Below are positions 1-5,189 of a stretch of DNA of 5,189 nucleotides, piece by piece. This DNA comes from Actinomycetes bacterium (GTDB lineage Bacteria > Actinomycetota > Actinomycetes > Actinomycetales > Cellulomonadaceae): positions 1 to 5,189 of the forward strand of contig JAEWEI010000057.1 of NCBI GenBank assembly GCA_023389545.1, written 5' to 3'. The position numbers and the translations under genes were made by a program. The notes beneath the pieces are model-generated. The model ran no database searches. It saw only the letters and a program-made list of their open reading frames with translations, and was not told where the DNA came from. The stretch's first letter is position 1; every line of letters starts with the position of its first letter.

Positions 1-569
1 GTGCCCTCCTTGCCGCTGCTGCCGGCCAGCCGGGCGAACAGCAGCCAGTAGTCGCACCGCACCCCGAAGGTGATGAGGTGCTTGCGCCCGGTCAGCAGGT
101 ACACGTCCCCGTCGCGGCGCACCGTGGACGTGATGTCCGCCCCGGTGCCGTTGCCGGGCTCGGTGAGCGTGAACGCGACGGTGAGCTTGCCGGCGATCGC
201 GGGCTTGATGAACAGCTCGCGCTGGCGCTCGTCGGCGTACGGGTTCATGGCACGCCACGTCCCGTTGACCACGTGCACGATCATCCGCACCGACGCATGC
301 GACCGGGAGAACACCTCCATCAGCCCCATCCACTGCACGAAGCTCACGCCGCGCCCGCCCAGTTCCCGGGGCGCCGCGAGCGCGAGGTAGCCGGCGCCCA
401 CCAGCTCGTCCCACAGCGCGTCGGGGACCTCGCCCTCGGCCTCGATGCGCTCCGTCCAGGCCTCCCCCGGGCCCTCGACCCAGGCGGTGACCTCGGCGAG
501 GAGCCTGTCGAACTCCTGGTCGGGGATGCTGCTGCCCCGACCGTCTGCGGTGATGGCGGCGATGCTCAC
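1..569 (-). CDS. Acyl-CoA dehydrogenase, N-terminal part (runs off left edge)
   Basis: The visible 189 residues start at a GTG and are cut by the window edge; the family is usually about 380-400 residues, so roughly half is missing. An N-terminal helical region (about residues 15-120, including WDELVGAGYLALAAPRELGG) is followed by the flavin-binding signature of acyl-CoA dehydrogenases at about residues 134-166: LTEPGNGTGADI, then GRKHLIT. The family oxidises acyl-CoA thioesters, or works in the reductive or rearranging sense in some biosynthetic pathways, using FAD in the cytoplasm. The catalytic base, normally a Glu in the C-terminal half, is outside the window. The GTG overlaps the stop of the upstream fusion gene (GTGA), which implies translational coupling and a shared pathway. 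GGGAG lies just upstream inside that gene. In CHC-CoA cassettes (the ansL/ansM type) a flavin dehydrogenase serves the ring-reduction route; I infer that role here but cannot say which step. The family call is secure, the substrate is not. Confidence 0.9.
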   Translation of the reverse strand, partial: MSIAAITADGRGSSIPDQEFDRLLAEVTAWVEGPGEAWTERIEAEGEVPDALWDELVGAGYLALAAPRELGGRGVSFVQWMGLMEVFSRSHASVRMIVHVVNGTWRAMNPYADERQRELFIKPAIAGKLTVAFTLTEPGNGTGADITSTVRRDGDVYLLTGRKHLITFGVRCDYWLLFARLAGSSGKEG

Positions 570-3500
570 GAGGTGCTCCCTGAGGTGTCGGCGGTGGCGG
601 TGCTCTCGGCTGCTGTGTCGGGGACGGGCGGGTCGAACTGCCGGGCGAGGTCGCGCAGCAGGAACTTCTGCACCTTGCCCACGGCGTTGCGGGGCAGGCT
701 CTCCAGCACCTCGAGCCGCTCCGGCCAGTAGTGCTTGGACACCTGGTGGCCGTCCAGGTAGGCGGTGAGGTCGCCCAGGGTGAGGGTCGCCCCGGCGGCG
801 GGGACCACGAACGCGCAGGCCCGCTCGCCCAGGCGAGGGTCGGGCATCGCGGCGATGGCCACGTCGTCGACGCCGGGGTGCCGGTACAGGAGCTGCTCGA
901 TCTCGGCGACGGGGATCTTCTCCCCACCGCGGTTCACCACGTCGCGGACCCGGCCGGTGATCCGCAAGAACCCGGCGTCGTCGAGGGTGGCCAGGTCGCC
1001 GGTGCGGTACCAGCCGTCCTCGGTGAGCGCCTCCTTCGTGAGGTCGGGGCGGTCCAGGTACCCGTCGAACATCGTGGGGCTGCGCAGCTCGAAGTTGCCC
1101 TCCCCGCCTGCCGGGATGAGGTGGCCGTCGTCGCTGACGATGCGGGCGCGCACACCGTCCAGCAGGCGCCCGTCAGTGCCCCACACCAGCGCCGGGTCGT
1201 CCTGCGGGGCGGCCAGGCTGCCCAGGCACGTCTCGGTGGTGCCGAACGCACCGCACACCGCAGCGCCCAGCACCCGCGTGGCACGCTCGGCCAGGTGCCG
1301 GGGCGCCGCGGCGCCGGTGTTGACGAAGATGCGCAGGCTGGCGGGCGCGGGCTCCCCCGCCTCCACCGCCTTCACCAGGTCGGCGAGGAAAGGCGTCGCG
1401 GCCTGCGCGAACGTGCCCTTCCAACCGCCCAGCAGCCGCAGCGCGCGCACCGGGTCCCACACGGGCTGCAGGATCTGCGGGGCGCCCAGCACGAAGGACA
1501 GCCACATGCCGTAGAGGAAGCCCGTCTGGTGGGCGAGCGGCGACGGGATGAAGATCGCGTCGTCGCTGGTCAGGCCCAGGTGCGCGACCTCCATCGCCGC
1601 CGCGCGGCTGAGCGTCTGGTGCCGGTGCAGCACGCCCTTCGGCTCGCCGGTGGTGCCGGACGTGAACAGGAGCTGCGCGGCGTCGTCGGGACGTGGGGCG
1701 CGATCGTCGAGCACGTCGCGCCGCACGTCAGCCCCGGCCAACGCCTCGGCCCAGCCGTGCCAGCGGGGCGCGCGACCCCGCTCGTCGGGCGCGGCGGCAT
1801 CCCCGACCCCAGGCTCGACGCGCGGCCGACAGCGTTCCGGGACCTCGCCGATCACCAGCACGTGCTCCAGGAACAGCCCATAACCCGGGTCCCGGCCCGT
1901 CCCGGCGCGCAGGATGCCGTCGAGCTCCTCCGCGTGGCGTCGGCCCCGGAACTCCTCCGGCACGACCATCACCCGCGCGCGCGACCTGTGCAGGGCGAAT
2001 GCGACCTCGCGCTCGCGGAAGATCGGCATGATCGGGGCCACCACCGCGCCGATCCGCAGCACGGCCGTGGACAGCACCACGAACTCCCGCCAGTTCGGCA
2101 GCTGGAAGGCCACCCGGTCCCCCCGCCCCACCCCCAGGCCCAGCAGCGCCGCGGCCGCGCGATCCGCCTCGGCGTCGAGCTGCGCCCAGGTCAGATGCCC
2201 GGTGGCGTTGTCGCGCGCGTCCACCACCGCCGTCTCGTTGGGCCGCTCGGCCGCCCACCGCCGCACCCACTGGTCGCCGGTCGCCTGCGCCGCCGCGTCG
2301 ATCCCCGGACCGGCGATGGTGTGCGGCCGGGCCGCCCGGGCGGTGCGGACCGCCGGGTGATGGGACGCCCGGCGCCGAAGCCGGCCGTCGTCCACCCGCA
2401 TGTCCAACCCGAAGGCCGTCATCGACTCCAGGTACTCCGGGTAGGAGATCCGGTAGGCGTGCGGGTACGTCAAGGTGCTGCGCCCCTCGGCCGCGGAGGC
2501 CGCCACGGCCAGCGACATCAGCACCCGGTGGTCGTTGAACGACGACAAGTCCGCGCCACTGAGCCCGGGCACGCCGCGCACCCGCAGTTCCGCGCCCTCG
2601 ATCCGCACGTCCGCGCCCATGCTGTTGAGCTGGAGCATCGCGGCGACCCGGTCCGACTCCTTGAGCCGCACATGCTCGACGTTGCGGAAGACGCTCTCGC
2701 CGTCGGCGAAGCAGGCCAGCACCGACAGGATGGGCAGCATGTCCGGCACGCTGCGGCAGTCGATGTCGGCCGGGCGCAGCCGCGCGCCGTCATGCCGCAC
2801 CCGCACCGCGTCGACCTGCGGGTCGTAGGCCATCGGCACGCCCATCGCCGTGGCGATGTCCAGCAGGTGCGCCTCGGGGTGGTCGGACCGCGCCGAGCTG
2901 GTCGAGCGGAGCCCGTGCAACACGATGTCGGAGGCGTGCAGGGCCCCGGCGGCCAGCCCGAACGCCGCCGATCCGATGTCCGGCGGCATCCGCAGGTCGG
3001 TGGCCACTGCCTGCTGGTCGGGCTCCACCTCGAAGCGGCGCCAGTCGTCGGAGACCTGCACGTGCAGCCCGAACTGCTTCATCATCTCGACGGTGAGCTG
3101 CAGGTACGAGCGCTCGTTGAGCGGCCCGTCCACAACCACAGTGGTGGCGGACGACGCGAACGGCGCCAGCAGCAGCAGCCCCGAGATCCACTGCGAGAGG
3201 GTGCCGGCGATGTGCACCTCGCCGCCGCGCGGCCGGGCGGCGCGCACCCGGATGGGCGGACAGTCGTCGGCCGAGGCGACGTCCAGGCCCATCTGGCGCA
3301 GCGCGGCGAGCAGCGGGCCGATCGGGCGGCGCTGGAAGTACTTCTGCCCGGTGACCGTCACGTCCCGGTCGCCGAGCGCGGCCAGGCCGACCATGAAGTA
3401 CAGCGTGGTGCCGGAGCTGCCGGCCGTGATCACCTCGCGGCGCGGGCGGTACGGGCCGCCATGGACCACGTACGTGCCGTCCTCGACGTCGATGCGGACG

Positions 3501-3682
3501 CCGAGCTGGCGCAGCATCCCCACCGTGTACTGGACGTGGCGGGCGTCGGTGAGGCCCGTGATGCGGCTGGCGCCCGGCGCCAGCGACGCGAGGATCAGCG
3601 CCCGATGCGCGTGGTACTTCGAGTTGGGCACCTGCACGGCGCCGCCGATGGGTTGATGCGTGCCGAGAACCGACAGATACAT
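566..3682 (-). CDS. EPSP synthase-like (AroA family) / acyl-CoA ligase fusion protein, probable CHC-CoA biosynthesis
   Basis: A single 1038-residue frame joins two enzymes. Residues 1-430 are an EPSP-synthase fold: the N-terminal VPNSKYHAHRALIL segment, GSSGTT (88-93), RRPIG (118-122), VPD (312-314), LKESDR (340-345) and FNDHR (382-386). Residues about 431-465 form an Arg/Ala/His-rich linker. Residues about 466-1015 are a complete ANL-family acyl-CoA ligase: P-loop FTSGTTGEPKG (673-683), FGTTET (813-818), YRTGD (892-896), the hinge region RVRDVVNRGGEKIP (911-924) and the adenylation lysine in GKVQK (K1003). The tail is Ser/Thr/Ala-rich. The ligase half would activate a carboxylate with ATP and CoA; it resembles cyclohexanecarboxylate-CoA ligases. 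The AroA half lacks several substrate-phosphate and PEP contacts, so ordinary EPSP synthesis is doubtful. Phoslactomycin PlmJK (recalled, not checked) has this architecture, with separate AnsJ/AnsK counterparts in ansatrienin producers, where they help convert shikimate to cyclohexanecarboxyl-CoA. The ATG start has AGGGGG nine bases upstream. The gene overlaps the acyl-CoA dehydrogenase gene by 4 bases. Domain calls are strong; pathway assignment is inference. Confidence 0.93.
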   Translation of the reverse strand: MYLSVLGTHQPIGGAVQVPNSKYHAHRALILASLAPGASRITGLTDARHVQYTVGMLRQLGVRIDVEDGTYVVHGGPYRPRREVITAGSSGTTLYFMVGLAALGDRDVTVTGQKYFQRRPIGPLLAALRQMGLDVASADDCPPIRVRAARPRGGEVHIAGTLSQWISGLLLLAPFASSATTVVVDGPLNERSYLQLTVEMMKQFGLHVQVSDDWRRFEVEPDQQAVATDLRMPPDIGSAAFGLAAGALHASDIVLHGLRSTSSARSDHPEAHLLDIATAMGVPMAYDPQVDAVRVRHDGARLRPADIDCRSVPDMLPILSVLACFADGESVFRNVEHVRLKESDRVAAMLQLNSMGADVRIEGAELRVRGVPGLSGADLSSFNDHRVLMSLAVAASAAEGRSTLTYPHAYRISYPEYLESMTAFGLDMRVDDGRLRRRASHHPAVRTARAARPHTIAGPGIDAAAQATGDQWVRRWAAERPNETAVVDARDNATGHLTWAQLDAEADRAAAALLGLGVGRGDRVAFQLPNWREFVVLSTAVLRIGAVVAPIMPIFREREVAFALHRSRARVMVVPEEFRGRRHAEELDGILRAGTGRDPGYGLFLEHVLVIGEVPERCRPRVEPGVGDAAAPDERGRAPRWHGWAEALAGADVRRDVLDDRAPRPDDAAQLLFTSGTTGEPKGVLHRHQTLSRAAAMEVAHLGLTSDDAIFIPSPLAHQTGFLYGMWLSFVLGAPQILQPVWDPVRALRLLGGWKGTFAQAATPFLADLVKAVEAGEPAPASLRIFVNTGAAAPRHLAERATRVLGAAVCGAFGTTETCLGSLAAPQDDPALVWGTDGRLLDGVRARIVSDDGHLIPAGGEGNFELRSPTMFDGYLDRPDLTKEALTEDGWYRTGDLATLDDAGFLRITGRVRDVVNRGGEKIPVAEIEQLLYRHPGVDDVAIAAMPDPRLGERACAFVVPAAGATLTLGDLTAYLDGHQVSKHYWPERLEVLESLPRNAVGKVQKFLLRDLARQFDPPVPDTAAESTATADTSGSTS

Positions 3683-3691
3683 GCCTGAGCG

Positions 3692-3697
3692 CCCCCT
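3692..3697 (-). promoter_or_regulatory. Ribosome binding site of the fusion gene
   Basis: On the minus strand AGGGGG lies nine bases before the ATG at 3682. No other in-frame start near it gives the complete EPSP-synthase N-terminus (the conserved SK..R lies at residues 21-27), so this site fixes the start. Confidence 0.6.
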
Positions 3698-3701
3698 GTG
3701 C

Positions 3702-3731
3702 CGTCAGCAATGTCCGCTTTGTCCACTGACG
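3702..3731. promoter_or_regulatory. Candidate operator upstream of the fusion gene: inverted repeat enclosing direct repeats
   Basis: CGTCAG (3702-3707) and CTGACG (3726-3731) form a perfect 6-bp inverted repeat separated by 18 bases. Inside it, TGTCC occurs twice in tandem (3711-3715 and 3720-3724), nine bases apart; on the gene's strand this reads GGACA AAGC GGACA. The element sits 20-49 bases before the fusion start codon, where a promoter or operator would be expected. TGGACA on the minus strand (3725-3720) resembles a -35 box, but no good -10 follows at the right distance. A protein-binding site is inference. Confidence 0.35.
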
Positions 3732-3774
3732 CTAGTGGGCGGCGGCGCCGATCACCATGGGGCATGCCGTGAGG

Positions 3775-4275
3775 TCAGGGCTGGGGATCGGCGAGGCGGA
3801 AGAACAGCGTGGTCTCCCACTTCGTCATATCGGGCTCCTCGTCCGGGTCGGTCAGGTACGACTCGACGCGGCAGGCCCACGCGTCACCCCGCGGGTCGTC
3901 CCACCTGTCGAAGTCGAGGCCCGCGCGCTCCGCCCAGGCCAGCAGGTCGCCCGTGACACCGATCAACTCGTCCGGGTGGCCGGTGTGGGTGACGGTGGCG
4001 TAGTTGCCTGCGGGCAGCACCCCGGCCACCACATCCCCGTCGCCCGCCGCGGGCTCGGCGACCGGCACGCCGGCCTCCACCAGGAGCTCCCGGTCCATGT
4101 CGATCACGCGGTAGCGGACGAACGCAGGCCCCGACGGCTCCACGCCATGCGCCGCCATCCAGATCGCGAGCTGGTCCAGCCGCTGCACCACCTTGTCGAA
4201 CGTGGACATGGTGATCGACTCGGGGATGCCCACGTAGGGCTGGGCGGCGCGCTGCTCGACGCTGGGCTGCGGCAT
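3775..4275 (-). CDS. GyrI-like (effector-binding domain) protein
   Basis: A 166-residue stand-alone protein. The segments AQPYVGIPESITM (11-23), RYRVIDMDRELLVEAGVPV (54-72), GVLPAGNYATVTHTGHPDEL (85-104) and the C-terminal KWETTLFFRLAD (152-163) follow the pattern of GyrI-like small-molecule-binding domain proteins (AraC effector-binding family), including the conserved Glu near the end (E154), which in BmrR-type relatives sits in the ligand pocket. There is no DNA-binding helix-turn-helix and no signal peptide or membrane segment, so it is probably a cytoplasmic ligand-binding or hydrolase-like protein rather than a transcription factor. An upstream ATG at 4302 exists, but the ATG at 4275 is preferred: GAGGAG stands five bases before it and homology-like sequence begins just after it. 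It lies 92 bases upstream of the fusion gene on the same strand and is divergent from the DUF2277 gene. A link to the neighbouring pathway is not shown. Confidence 0.88.
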   Translation of the reverse strand: MPQPSVEQRAAQPYVGIPESITMSTFDKVVQRLDQLAIWMAAHGVEPSGPAFVRYRVIDMDRELLVEAGVPVAEPAAGDGDVVAGVLPAGNYATVTHTGHPDELIGVTGDLLAWAERAGLDFDRWDDPRGDAWACRVESYLTDPDEEPDMTKWETTLFFRLADPQP

Positions 4276-4280
4276 GTCGA

Positions 4281-4286
4281 CTCCTC
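4281..4286 (-). promoter_or_regulatory. Ribosome binding site of the GyrI-like gene
   Basis: GAGGAG on the minus strand, five bases before the ATG at 4275. It decides against the longer start at 4302, which would add nine residues (MGRRLRGVD) encoded by this leader. Confidence 0.65.
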
Positions 4287-4297
4287 GGAGACGGCGC

Positions 4298-4311
4298 CCC
4301 ACGGGCGTGGG
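4298..4311. repeat. Perfect palindrome in the divergent intergenic region
   Basis: CCCACG-GG-CGTGGG: 6-bp arms with a 2-base centre. It lies 23 bases upstream of the GyrI-like start codon and downstream of a candidate -10 (TAATGT on the minus strand, 4326-4321). It could be an operator or merely a product of high GC content. Confidence 0.35.
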
Positions 4312-4320
4312 TCAATCCCG

Positions 4321-4326
4321 ACATTA
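4321..4326 (-). promoter_or_regulatory. Candidate -10 box for the GyrI-like gene
   Basis: TAATGT on the minus strand fits TANNNT and is the most AT-rich hexamer in the divergent region. Transcription would start near 4314, leaving a leader of about 40 bases that contains the palindrome and GAGGAG. No convincing -35 box lies 16-18 bases upstream (AGGACG at 17 bases), so confidence is low. Confidence 0.35.
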
Positions 4327-4381
4327 GGCCGGGAGGCCCACGGCGTCCTGCGCTGCTGTTCCCTTCGAGGCCGACGGCTTC

Positions 4382-4387
4382 TAGCCT
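4382..4387 (+). promoter_or_regulatory. Leaderless-type -10 box of the DUF2277 gene
   Basis: TAGCCT fits TANNNT and ends six bases before the ATG at 4394, the spacing that puts the transcription start on or next to the start codon. GGAGG directly abuts the ATG with no spacer, which is too close to act as a normal Shine-Dalgarno site. A -35 match is weak (TTCCCT, 4359-4364, 17-base spacer). Leaderless expression is common in actinobacteria; here it is inferred. Confidence 0.5.
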
Positions 4388-4393
4388 CGGAGG

Positions 4394-4666
4394 ATGTGCC
4401 GGAACATCCGAACCCTCCACAACTTCGAGCCCGCCGCCTCGGATGACGAGGTGCACGCCGCGGCGCTCCAGTTCGTGCGCAAGGTCAGCGGCTCCACCCA
4501 CCCGTCGCAGGCGAACCGTGCGGCGTTCGACCGTGCGGTGGCCGAGATCGCGCACATCACCCAGCACCTGCTGGACGACCTGGTGACGTCGGCGCCGCCC
4601 AAGGACCGCGAGGTCGAGGCGGCCAAGGCGAAGGCGCGCAGCGCGCAGCGGTTCGCGCCCGCCTGA
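4394..4666 (+). CDS. DUF2277 family protein
   Basis: A 90-residue protein beginning MCRNIRTLHNFEP, with ALQFVRKVSG (25-34) and a C-terminal APPKDREVEAAKAKARSAQR segment (about 67-86). This is the characteristic start and end of the DUF2277 family, small conserved bacterial proteins of unknown function that normally span about this length, so it looks complete. It has no signal peptide or membrane segment, and its helical, charged C-terminus suggests a soluble cytoplasmic protein. The MCRNIR opening is a family hallmark and fixes the start. It stands alone: divergent from the GyrI-like gene and separated by 132 bases from the next plus-strand start. I know of no established function. Confidence 0.92.
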   Translation: MCRNIRTLHNFEPAASDDEVHAAALQFVRKVSGSTHPSQANRAAFDRAVAEIAHITQHLLDDLVTSAPPKDREVEAAKAKARSAQRFAPA

Positions 4667-4730
4667 GCCGAGTCGCGGGGGCTTTCCCGACGTTCGGCGC
4701 GGGCCGGGCGGCGTCGTCGTCGACGTCGAG

Positions 4731-4758
4731 TTGCGAGGCGTGCGCCCACAGGTACGCT
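4731..4758 (+). promoter_or_regulatory. Predicted promoter of the right-edge gene
   Basis: TTGCGA (4731-4736, four of six consensus bases) and TACGCT (4753-4758, TANNNT) are separated by 16 bases. Transcription would begin about 4765, at the foot of the hairpin described next, giving a leader of about 34 bases to the ATG at 4799. Confidence 0.5.
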
Positions 4759-4765
4759 CAGCCTG

Positions 4766-4793
4766 CCTCATCGGAGTGGTCGATCCGATGAGG
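4766..4793 (+). promoter_or_regulatory. Hairpin at the predicted transcript 5' end that covers the Shine-Dalgarno site
   Basis: CCTCATCGGA (4766-4775) and TCCGATGAGG (4784-4793) are perfectly complementary 10-bp arms around an 8-base loop. The 3' arm contains GAGG (4790-4793), five bases before the ATG at 4799. Folded, the RNA would hide the ribosome-binding site. As double-stranded DNA the palindrome could instead bind a repressor over the transcription start. No run of T's follows, so it is not a standard terminator for the DUF2277 gene. Confidence 0.55.
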
Positions 4794-4822
4794 ATCTGAT
4801 GACTTCGCTCGTGGCGCCTCCT

Positions 4823-4829
4823 CCCCCCC
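4823..4829 (+). repeat. Run of seven C's between an ATG with a good ribosome site and the conserved reading frame
   Basis: The tract lies 24 bases into the frame opened by the ATG at 4799. Adding one C, or removing two, would join that ATG to the frame of the right-edge gene. It may be a slippage site, an assembly error or chance. Confidence 0.45.
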
Positions 4830-4875
4830 ATCGACCATCGGACTCGCCATCGTCACCGTTCCCGCCCCGCGCGAG

Positions 4876-5189
4876 GTGTACCTCGCACCCCCTGAGACAG
4901 CAGTCGAGCCCGCGCTGCCCGTCACCGCCGCCTCCCGCGCCCGACTCCGCGAGCGAGACGACGTCGTCCTGCGCAAGGGCCGCTACTGCCTGGTCAACAC
5001 CGACCTGACGCCGCATGCGGCGATGGTCGAGGACCTGCTGTTCGTGCGCGACGCCCTCGACGCAGCCGGCATCGACTGCCTGCTGGTGCGCGGCAACGAC
5101 GAGCGCCCCGTGATCGCCGTGGACCGCGCGCAGCGCAAGGCCCTGCGCGCGGCGCTGGCCAGCGCGTGCGCGGACGAGCCGTTCTACGT
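4876..5189 (+). CDS. Right-edge partial protein, possibly Stealth-type polysaccharide phosphotransferase (N-terminal region)
   Basis: The 104 visible residues from GTG 4876 run off the right edge. The segment RERDDVVLRKGRYCLVNTDL, followed by LTPHAAMVEDLLFVRDALDAAGIDCLLVRG, resembles the region that precedes conserved region 1 in actinobacterial Stealth proteins, which transfer sugar-1-phosphate units to build exopolysaccharide or capsule. The defining Stealth motifs would lie outside the window, so this naming is tentative. The start is uncertain: GTG 4876 is the only ATG/GTG/TTG in this frame after the stop at 4789-4791, yet it has no Shine-Dalgarno or -10 box near it. The well-equipped ATG at 4799 is in another frame, separated by a seven-C run. 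In the GTG-4876 frame the coding-looking sequence continues upstream (about residues -16 to -1: ATIGLAIVTVPAPRE-like), which suggests the real gene begins at 4799 with a frame disruption. That the reading frame is coding is likely; its identity is modest. Confidence 0.6.
   Translation, partial: MYLAPPETAVEPALPVTAASRARLRERDDVVLRKGRYCLVNTDLTPHAAMVEDLLFVRDALDAAGIDCLLVRGNDERPVIAVDRAQRKALRAALASACADEPFY

Noticed and set aside
1728..2270. Other open frames within the fusion gene, such as this minus-strand one and a 306-codon one at 2790-3710
   Set aside because: Low-complexity Ala/Gly/Arg-rich translations in alternative frames of the same gene, with no motifs.
3168..3181. CAGCAGCAGCAGC microsatellite-like run
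   Set aside because: It lies within the AroA-like domain and simply encodes consecutive Leu codons (GLLLLA) on the minus strand.
566..3682. Fusion as an artefact of two genes with a missed stop
   Set aside because: The linker (about residues 431-465) is continuous, no alternative start with a ribosome site is seen at the ligase start, and the same architecture is recalled for PlmJK.
731..3688. Long plus-strand open frame of 985 codons opposite the fusion gene
   Set aside because: It is rich in Arg, Gly, His and Val with no recognisable domain and lies exactly antisense to a gene with clear motifs; high GC keeps the opposite frame open.
3757..4446. Plus-strand 229-codon frame opposite the GyrI-like gene
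   Set aside because: Antisense shadow: no domain pattern, and it overlaps both the GyrI-like gene and the start of DUF2277.
4672..4690. GC-rich imperfect inverted repeat after the DUF2277 stop as a terminator
   Set aside because: The stem is short and bulged (TCGCGGG against CCCGA) and no T-run follows.
4711..4730. GTC/GAC-rich palindromic stretch (TCGACGTCGA)
   Set aside because: A short self-complementary run of the kind expected by chance in this base composition, with no placement that suggests function.
3884..4831. Minus-strand 315-codon frame across DUF2277 and the GyrI-like gene
   Set aside because: It covers two well-supported genes, is Arg/Gly-rich and has no family features.

Overview
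The window is high-GC throughout, with GC-rich third codon positions, GTG starts, TANNNT-type -10 boxes and at least one apparently leaderless gene. This points to an actinomycete (Actinomycetota). The genus cannot be fixed from the sequence.

Left part (1-3682, minus strand): two genes joined by a 4-base GTGA stop/start overlap and read right to left. The first (3682 to 566) encodes a 1038-residue protein in which an EPSP-synthase (AroA)-family domain is fused in frame to a complete AMP-forming acyl-CoA ligase. The second (569 to beyond the left edge) is the N-terminal part of a flavin acyl-CoA dehydrogenase. The combination of AroA homologue, carboxylate-CoA ligase and acyl-CoA redox enzyme matches the cassette that turns shikimate into cyclohexanecarboxyl-CoA (CHC-CoA), the starter unit of ansatrienin-, asukamycin- and phoslactomycin-type polyketides and of omega-cyclohexyl fatty acids. 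From memory, the phoslactomycin protein PlmJK has the same fused layout. The AroA domain keeps the catalytic Asp and Glu but has lost several residues that hold shikimate-3-phosphate and PEP. It is therefore probably not the housekeeping AroA but a repurposed enzyme acting on shikimate or a derivative.

Middle (3683-4393): a 92-base gap upstream of the fusion gene holds a nested repeat that looks like an operator. Next comes a minus-strand GyrI-like (effector-binding) protein gene, then a 118-base divergent region with candidate promoters for both sides.

Right part (4394-5189, plus strand): a 90-residue DUF2277 gene with a leaderless-type promoter, then a 5'-truncatable reading frame that runs off the right edge and resembles the N-terminal region of Stealth-type polysaccharide phosphotransferases. 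Its control region is notable. A promoter-like pair is followed directly by a perfect 10-bp hairpin whose 3' arm contains the Shine-Dalgarno sequence of an ATG. That ATG is out of frame with the conserved part of the protein, and a run of seven C's lies between the two.

No RNA gene, CRISPR array, insertion sequence or convincing terminator was seen. No gene-free stretch exceeds about 210 bases, even with the late start used for the right-edge gene.
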